Positions 24,157 through 29,507 of a DNA stretch of 29,507 nt are shown piece after piece. How positions within the stretch are numbered: the first letter of the stretch is position 1; every line of letters starts with the position of its first letter. The stretch spans positions 1 through 29,507 of the forward strand of contig JAFRJF010000232.1 of NCBI GenBank assembly GCA_017432405.1, read 5' to 3'. The DNA comes from Clostridia bacterium. Lineage in GTDB: Bacteria > Bacillota_A > Clostridia > Christensenellales > Aristaeellaceae. The position numbers and the translations under genes were made by a program. The notes beneath the pieces are model-generated. The model was given only the letters and a program-made list of their open reading frames with translations, searched no databases and was not told the DNA's origin.

Positions 24157-25101
24157 ATGAAGAAGCTGCTGACGATCCTGCTGGCCGCCGCGCTGCTGTT
24201 GACCGGCTTTGCCCTCGCCGAGGACGCCCATTTGACGATCGCCTACCAGTACGGGCTGGCCTATGCCCCCGTGATCATCGCCCAGAACGAAGGGTTCATC
24301 GAGAAGGCCTACGACGGCGCTCTGGAGGTGGAGTGGGTGCAGATGAGCTCCGGCGCGGACATCAACACCGGCGTCATGTCCGGCGCGGTGGACGTGGGCT
24401 TCATGGGCGTGGGCCCGGCCATCACCGGCATTTCCAAGAACGTGGGCTACAGGATCTTCACCAACCTGTCCGGTCAGGCGCACGGCCTGATGACCAACGA
24501 CGCCTCCATCACCGCCCTTGCTGACATCGTGGGCAGCGACAGGCAGATTGCGCTGGTGAACATCGGCTCCATTCAGCACATCATACTGGCAAAGTGCCTG
24601 AGCGACAACGGCTACGATGCCCACGCGCTGGACGCCAATCTTGTGGCCATGAAGCACCCCGACGGCATGAACGCGCTGATGACCGGCAGTCTGCCGCTTC
24701 ACCTGACCACCAATCCCTACATTTATCGCGAGAGGGAGACCGAGGGACTTCACGAAATCGAGGCGCTCAGGGATTCCTGGTCCGGCGATAACTCCTTCAT
24801 CGTGGGCGTGGCGGCCGTCGACCTGCACGACAACCGCCCCGAACTGTACAAGGCCCTGTGCGATGGCATGACCCAGGCCATCGCGTATGTCAACGACAAC
24901 CCCGAGGCCACTGCGGAGCTGACGAGCCAGTACGACGGCAACAGCCTGGAGGATGAGCTACGCTACCTCCGGATGGGCAGCTATTCCCCCGAGACAAAGG
25001 GCGTGGCGGACATGGCTGCGTTCATGTATGAGAACGCCTTCATCGAGGCCGATCCCGGCGACTACACGAACCTCGTGTTCGACAATGTGACCGGCGACTG
25101 A
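24157..25101 (+). CDS. ABC importer substrate-binding protein (NMT1/SsuA/TauA type)
   Basis: 314 aa, AAAGGAG upstream of the ATG. A signal peptide (KKLL then a leucine/alanine-rich core) ends at about FALA-ED, and there is no lipobox cysteine. The mature part begins LTIAYQYGLAYAPVIIAQNE and continues with EVEWVQMSSGADINTGVMSG and VDVGFMGVGPAITGI, the pattern of binding proteins for sulfonates, nitrate, aromatic acids or thiamine precursors. Within this operon the ligand is probably the acid that the ligase activates. The absence of a lipid anchor is unusual for a monoderm importer. Confidence 0.88.
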   Translation: MKKLLTILLAAALLLTGFALAEDAHLTIAYQYGLAYAPVIIAQNEGFIEKAYDGALEVEWVQMSSGADINTGVMSGAVDVGFMGVGPAITGISKNVGYRIFTNLSGQAHGLMTNDASITALADIVGSDRQIALVNIGSIQHIILAKCLSDNGYDAHALDANLVAMKHPDGMNALMTGSLPLHLTTNPYIYRERETEGLHEIEALRDSWSGDNSFIVGVAAVDLHDNRPELYKALCDGMTQAIAYVNDNPEATAELTSQYDGNSLEDELRYLRMGSYSPETKGVADMAAFMYENAFIEADPGDYTNLVFDNVTGD

Positions 25102-25109
25102 TGTAAGGG

Positions 25110-25151
25110 GCGAAGCGTCGCGGGCGGCGATTTGCGCCGTCCGCGCTTCGC
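25110..25151 (+). repeat. Strong hairpin between binding-protein and permease genes
   Basis: GCGAAGCG (25110-25117) pairs with CGCTTCGC (25144-25151), and the inner CGGGCGGCG region pairs with CGCCGTCCG, giving a stem of about 17 pairs with minor bulges. No U tract follows. Such a stem after the binding-protein gene fits mRNA 3' protection that raises the binding protein above the membrane components, as known for other ABC operons. Confidence 0.7.
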
Positions 25152-25167
25152 GTGAAAAAGGATGGTC

Positions 25168-25973
25168 ATGATGAACAGTAAAACATCCCTGCGCGGGGTG
25201 CTCGAAAAGCTGGCGTTCGTCGCCGTGATCCTGGCGGCATGGGAGATCGCCGCCCGCGCCCACGTGTTTGGTCCGCGCTCGGAGATCATATTTCCCCGGC
25301 TGGAGACCATCGGCGCGGCGTTTGTGAAGAACTTTGCGCAGGGCTACGCAGGGGTATCCCTGTGGGTCTACCTTAAAAATTCCATGGCGCTGCTGCTGGA
25401 GGGCATGGGCATGGGCATACTGCTGGCCTTCGTGTTCTCCGGACTGTGTATGGTCAGCCGGGGGTTTGAGAATATCTACAGCCTGGTGGTGGCGGTGGCC
25501 GATTTGCTGCCTGGCGTGGCGCTCTTGCCGGTGGTCATCATCATATTCGGCGTGAACCCCGGCGTGATCGTGTTCCTGGTGGTGCACTCGGTGATCTGGC
25601 CCATGTCCCGCAACCTGATCGACGGCTTCCGATCGGTGCCGAAGATCTATGTGGAGGCGGGCCGCAATCTGGGCCTGTCACGGGGGCGCATGCTGCTGGA
25701 CGTGTACTTTCCGGCGGCCATGTCCTACATCGTGTCCGGCCTCAAGGTGGGCTGGGCGCGGGCGTGGCGCGGCCTGATCAGCGCGGAGATGATCTTCGGC
25801 ATCGCCGCCGCGCCGGGCATCGGCATGTACATCAACCAGATGCGCACCAACATGAACAACGCCGAGATGTACGCCACGCTGGTGGTCATCGTCATCATCG
25901 GTCTGGTGGTGCAGTACGGCATACTCAATCCCATCGAGAAAAATACCGTGGCCAAATGGGGGATGCGCAAGCT

Positions 25974-25977
<4 letters not shown>
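25168..25977 (+). CDS. ABC importer permease (SsuC/TauC type)
   Basis: 269 aa; three ATGs lie close together (25162, 25168, 25171) and AAGGA at 25157 favours the second or third. A six-segment inner-membrane permease of the binding-protein-dependent family, with the ATPase-contact EAA loop YVEAGRNLGLSRGRMLLDVY followed by FPAAMSYIVSGLKVGWARAW and RGLISAEMIFG. It ends with an ATGA overlap with the ATPase gene. Confidence 0.92.
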
Positions 25978-26739
<762 letters not shown>

Positions 26740-26747
<8 letters not shown>

Positions 26748-28194
26748 TTCCATCGTTGAAGCTGTATTTTATCACGCTGAACGCAGCCCGGACAGGCTGT
26801 GCCTGGCGGACGATCAGGGCCGTGTCAGCTATCTGGAATTTGCCGACAGGATTGGCCGTCTGGCGGGGTTCTTTCAAAAAAATGGCATAGTTCCCGGGAA
26901 CCGCGTGGTGGTGGAGGCATGCCAGAGCATCGAGTATCTGGCGGTGGAGCTGGCCGTCCAGCTGCTCGGCGCGGTATTCGTGCCGCTGGAGCACAACTGC
27001 GCCCCGGAGAAGATTGCCGCCATCGTGGACCGGGTGTCGGCCGCCGCGCTGATCGCCTGTAGGGTGGAGGGCTTTACCCTCGACAGGCGCTGGGCCTACG
27101 GGGAGCTGAGGTGGGACGGCGAACCCCTCGGGAATATCGTATGGCCAAAGGCCGGGACCGTCAGCGAGATACTGTTCTCCACCGGCACCACGGGCAGGGA
27201 GAAGGGCATCGTGCTGACCCACGCAAACGACATCGCGCTGGCGGGGAACGTCATCCACGGCGTCGGGATGGAGCTGGACAATGTGGAGATGATTCCTTCT
27301 CCCGTGAACCACTCCCACGGCCTGCGGCGCTGGTACGCCAACATGGTCAACGGGTCGGCTGTGGTGCTGCTGGGCAGCATTATGAACATGCGCCAGTTCA
27401 TGCGGAACATGGACGAATATGGTGTCAACGCGCTGGATCTGGTGCCTGCGGCGCTGACGGTGGCGCTCAGGCTCTCAAAGGGGAAGCTCTCCGACTATCG
27501 GGACCGGCTGCGCTATATACAGTTCGGCGCCGCGCCTTTGGCCGAGGCCGACCGGAGGGAGATTTGCCGGCTGCTGCCGAAGACACGGATGTACAACTTC
27601 TACGGCAGCACCGAGAGCGGCTGCACGGCACTCTACAATTTCAACGTACCGGACGCCAAGCCGAACTGCATCGGCAGGGCGGCCATTAACGCCCGGCTGT
27701 TATTTGTGGACGACGACCGGCGGGAGATCGTGACGGACGCCGATCATACTGGCCTGCTGGCCTCCGCCGGAGGGATGAACATGCTGGGCTACTGGCAGGA
27801 TGAAGCGGAAACCGCCAGGGCCATGGTGGACGGCGTGGTCTACTCCAACGACGAGGCATACCTGGATGCCGACGGCGACATCATACTGCTGGGTCGCCGG
27901 GGCGATGTGATCAATGTGGGCGGCAACAAGGTGGCCCCCGACGAGATCGAGAATGTTGTCCGCCAGTATCCGGGGGTGGCTGACTGCGCGGTGGTTCCCA
28001 TGCCCGATCCCGGCAAGGGGAGCGTGCCCAGGCTGTTCATTCAAGCCTCAAAGGATCACCAGATCGATCACGCGGCGCTCTACGCCTATATGAGCGAAAG
28101 GCTGGAGGGCTATAAGGTCCCATCCTGCATAGAAACCATAGAAGCCATCCCGAGGAGCTTTAACGGAAAGCTGCTCAGAAAAGAATTGAAATAA
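26740..28194 (+). CDS. AMP-forming acyl ligase (acyl-CoA/ACP synthetase, DltA-like role)
   Basis: 484 aa from the ATG at 26740 with GAGGAG upstream. An ANL-superfamily enzyme: the P-loop is in SEILFSTGTTGREKGIVLTH, then YNFYGSTESG (A5), the hinge region LLGRRGDVINVGGNKVAPDE (A8), and the catalytic Lys in PRSFNGKLLRKELK (A10). The usual TGD is SND here (VYSNDEAYLDADGD). It would activate a carboxylic acid as acyl-AMP and load it on the carrier protein of this operon. The specificity pocket around PSPVNHSHGLRRWYANMVNG does not let me name the acid. An acyl-CoA product is the alternative. The gene ends the operon. Confidence 0.9.
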
Positions 28195-28198
28195 AATG

Positions 28199-28312
28199 CC
28201 CTGGCCCTGAGAAGCGCGTTTTATTCGGTCATGGCGGCGCAGACTGAAGGCGCCCTTTTGGGAACGGCCTGCCGGTGTTCTCAAGCGATAACCAGCCGTT
28301 TCAGGGCCAGGG
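28199..28312. repeat. 12-bp inverted repeat spanning the operon 3' region
   Basis: CCCTGGCCCTGA (28199-28210) and TCAGGGCCAGGG (28301-28312) are perfect complements about 90 bases apart, starting five bases after the ligase stop. The inner part contains GGCGC/GCGCC segments, so a branched structure is possible. The remaining gap up to the tRNA terminator (28313-28385) shows nothing that I can name. Confidence 0.5.
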
Positions 28313-28385
28313 AACGCGATTCTGGCGCGCCTTTATGTCATTAGCCGCAGCAGAAGGCAATCAGAGGTTATTTTACATGCCTTGC

Positions 28386-28423
28386 ATAAAAAGAAATCGT
28401 GCAATTCTAAAATTGCACGATTT
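28386..28423 (-). terminator. Intrinsic terminator of the Met-tRNA operon
   Basis: On the minus strand a perfect 13-bp stem (28411-28423 with 28394-28406, 4-base loop) is followed by CTTTTTAT. It begins five bases after the encoded CCA of the elongator tRNA. Confidence 0.88.
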
Positions 28424-28427
28424 TAGA

Positions 28428-28504
28428 TGGTACCGGCGATCGGATTCGAACCAATGACACTCCGGGTATGAACCGGATTCTCTAGCCAACTGAGATACGC
28501 CGGC
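28428..28504 (-). tRNA. tRNA-Met (CAT), elongator
   Basis: 77 bases including encoded CCA. Acceptor strands GCCGGCG and CGCCGGT, D arm TCTC/GAGA, anticodon stem TCCGG/CCGGA around TTCATAC (anticodon CAT), T arm ATTGG-TTCGAAT-CCGAT. The GGTTCATACCC core matches elongator methionine tRNAs; tRNA-Ile with lysidine also carries CAT but usually has a different stem. A perfect 8-bp hairpin (28514-28533) lies between it and the initiator tRNA. Confidence 0.9.
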
Positions 28505-28538
28505 ATATAAGCAAATCATGGTTTCCCATGATTGGCGA

Positions 28539-28615
<77 letters not shown>

Positions 28616-28643
28616 ACAGCGCGTTTCCTTCAACGCAAGGGAT

Positions 28644-28672
28644 ATTATAGCACGGCGGGGCGTCGCTGTCAA
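28644..28672 (-). promoter_or_regulatory. Consensus promoter of the Met-tRNA operon
   Basis: Minus strand TTGACA (28667-28672), 17-base spacer, TATAAT (28644-28649): an exact consensus, as expected for a strongly expressed tRNA unit. The start would be near 28637, about 20 bases before the initiator tRNA. Confidence 0.92.
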
Positions 28673-28710
28673 GGCCTTTTTGAGATTTCACAATTTCTTT
28701 TCCTGCGGGG

Positions 28711-28739
28711 TTTACAAATCGCCGAAGATGTGCTATGAT
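28711..28739 (+). promoter_or_regulatory. Promoter of the cobalamin-riboswitch transcript
   Basis: TTTACA (28711-28716), 17 bases, TATGAT (28734-28739), starting transcription about 20 bases before the first pairing element of the riboswitch. It is back to back with the tRNA promoter. Confidence 0.85.
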
Positions 28740-28765
28740 AGATGGGTCAATTGAATAGCGGGAAA

Positions 28766-28929
28766 TTCGCAGGTGCCGCCGCCCGTGGGGCGGGGGAGAA
28801 TAGGGAACGGGGTGCGAATCCCCGACAGGACCGCTGCTGTGATGCCGAGCGACGCGCTCTACGCCATTGGATCGATTCCGAGAAGGCCGCGCGACGCGTT
28901 GAGGCTCAGTCAGAAGACCTGCCTGCGAA
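28766..28929 (+). ncRNA. Cobalamin riboswitch
   Basis: Closing stem P1 is perfect: TTCGCAGG (28766-28773) with CCTGCGAA (28922-28929). Conserved internal elements are GGGAACGGGGTGCGAATCCC, CGACAGGACCGCTGCTGTGA and the B12 box AGTCAGAAGACCTGCC (28908-28923). It controls the downstream pterin-binding methyltransferase gene. The terminator at 29032-29073 is the likely expression platform, which would make it a transcriptional OFF switch. Confidence 0.95.
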
Positions 28930-29031
28930 GCGCGTATCGAAGCTTCGGCCTAAAGTGAGATATGTTCCTGAAGCGCGCACGACTGCGGGGGTTGCCCGCG
29001 GGCGGGCTGTGCTTGCGATGCTGAATCCATC

Positions 29032-29073
29032 GCGGGATATATCGGTGCTGGCCGGTGTGTCCCGCATTTTTTT
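29032..29073 (+). terminator. Terminator in the riboswitch leader
   Basis: GCGGGA (29032-29037) pairs with TCCCGC (29060-29065) around an inner CGG/CCG stem, followed by A and seven T (29067-29073). About 100 bases after the B12 box, it is placed to be used when the riboswitch binds its ligand. Confidence 0.7.
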
Positions 29074-29324
29074 CTGCTCTTTTGCGGGGAAACCTTTGTT
29101 TTCCCGGTGGTCGGCGCACTGGCGCCGAGCGCGCCGGCGTCGGCTGGTACCCGACGGCAGCGCGATGTGGTTCCCGGCAGCCGGCGGGGAGTGCCGTCCC
29201 CGATGGCCGCAGGCCGCGCGTCCTTCCCCCTTGGGCGCCGGAGCGGCTTCGGCTTCGCCGGGAACCGGGGTTAGAAAGGGATATCCAAATTCACAAACAT
29301 ACAAAGCATTCAGGAGGAAAAGAC
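29074..29324 (+). other. Long GC-rich leader after the terminator
   Basis: About 250 non-coding bases before the methyltransferase start. Several short dyads are visible: CGGCGC-ACTG-GCGCCG near 29113, GTCGG/CCGAC near 29140 and GGGGA/TCCCC near 29190. The open frame running through here in another phase is not protein-like. No second riboswitch is recognised; the ribosome binding site AGGAGG is at 29312. Confidence 0.5.
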
Positions 29325-29507
29325 ATGGCAAAGTTCATCACCATCGGCGAGCGCATTTCTGTCACTGCCCCGTCCATCCGCAAGGCCTTTGCGGAGCGCG
29401 ACCCCGAGCCGATCATCACCCGCTGTGAGCAGCAGCTGAAGGCCGGCGCGAACTATATCGACGTGAACATCGGCCCCGCCGAGGCCGACGGCGAGGAGAT
29501 CATGCAG
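29325..29507 (+). CDS. Methyltetrahydrofolate:corrinoid-protein methyltransferase-like (AcsE-like), 5' part
   Basis: Only the first 61 codons are in the window; the gene runs off the right edge. ATG at 29325 with AGGAGG 7 bases upstream. MAKFITIGERISVTAPSIRK, AFAERDPEPIITRC and LKAGANYIDVNIGPAEADGE match the N-terminal beta strands of pterin-binding (dihydropteroate-synthase-like TIM barrel) methyltransferases, in particular AcsE-type enzymes (IGERIN, then DxN-x-GP). Those move the methyl group of methyl-tetrahydrofolate to a corrinoid protein in the Wood-Ljungdahl or related one-carbon pathways. The cobalamin riboswitch upstream supports a corrinoid link. MtgA/MtrH-like relatives remain possible. 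Confidence 0.85.
   Translation, partial: MAKFITIGERISVTAPSIRKAFAERDPEPIITRCEQQLKAGANYIDVNIGPAEADGEEIMQ

Noticed and set aside
28742..29428. A 228-codon open frame over the riboswitch and leader
   Set aside because: It runs through the cobalamin riboswitch and terminator and into the methyltransferase gene in the wrong phase; composition is not protein-like.

Overview
The window looks like a chromosomal segment of a GC-rich bacterium, most probably a Clostridia-type member of Bacillota. This is inferred from strong AGGAGG-type ribosome binding sites, consensus sigma-A-type promoters (TTGACA-17-TATAAT), TTG and GTG starts, tightly overlapping operons and an AcsE-like methyltransferase behind a cobalamin riboswitch. 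No rRNA or other phylogenetic marker is present, so the class is an inference.

Layout. (1) 1-111 holds palindromic repeat DNA at the 3' end of a minus-strand gene for an acidic protein with a helix-hairpin-helix, alpha-CTD-like tail (112-906). (2) 1062-17730 is one long plus-strand cell-surface polysaccharide operon. It starts at a good promoter (TAGACA-17-TATGAT) and ends at an intrinsic terminator. It encodes two glycosyltransferases; the dTDP-L-rhamnose pathway (rfbA, rfbC, rfbB, rfbD) interrupted by a methyltransferase and a kinase-like partner; the CDP-6-deoxyhexose set (rfbF, rfbG, rfbH); an acetolactate-synthase-like ThDP enzyme and a Rossmann reductase, together resembling the yersiniose A branched-sugar route; a GtrB-like transferase and a GtrA-like flippase; and a WcaJ-type initiating phosphoglycosyltransferase. 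(3) 17658-18665 is a 1-kb gene-free convergent intergenic region with a perfect 32-bp-arm palindrome and a diverged 65-bp direct repeat. (4) 18666-20707 (minus) is an OmpR-type response regulator and histidine kinase pair. (5) Divergent from it, 20945-28194 is a seven-gene operon: an SGNH-like membrane-anchored protein with a C-terminal FN3-like domain, an MBOAT acyltransferase, an acyl carrier protein, an NMT1/SsuA-type ABC importer (binding protein, permease, ATPase) and an AMP-forming acyl ligase. (6) 28386-28672 (minus) is a compact initiator-Met plus elongator-Met tRNA operon with a consensus promoter and a terminator. (7) 28711-29507 (plus) is a promoter, a cobalamin riboswitch, a terminator and the first 61 codons of a pterin-binding methyltransferase.

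How the genes work together. Region 2 should make nucleotide-activated rhamnose and a CDP-linked two-carbon-branched dideoxysugar and build them onto a lipid carrier; GtrB/GtrA suggest that one sugar is flipped as polyprenyl-phosphate-sugar. Region 5 is the most unusual part. It has counterparts of all four D-alanylation functions (ligase, carrier, MBOAT, SGNH), but the ligase is linked to a dedicated importer. I read it as a take-up, activate, load and export system that decorates an envelope polymer with a scavenged small carboxylic acid. That reading is an inference from gene content. I see no Wzx, Wzy, polysaccharide ABC exporter, or RfbH reductase (E3) in the window.
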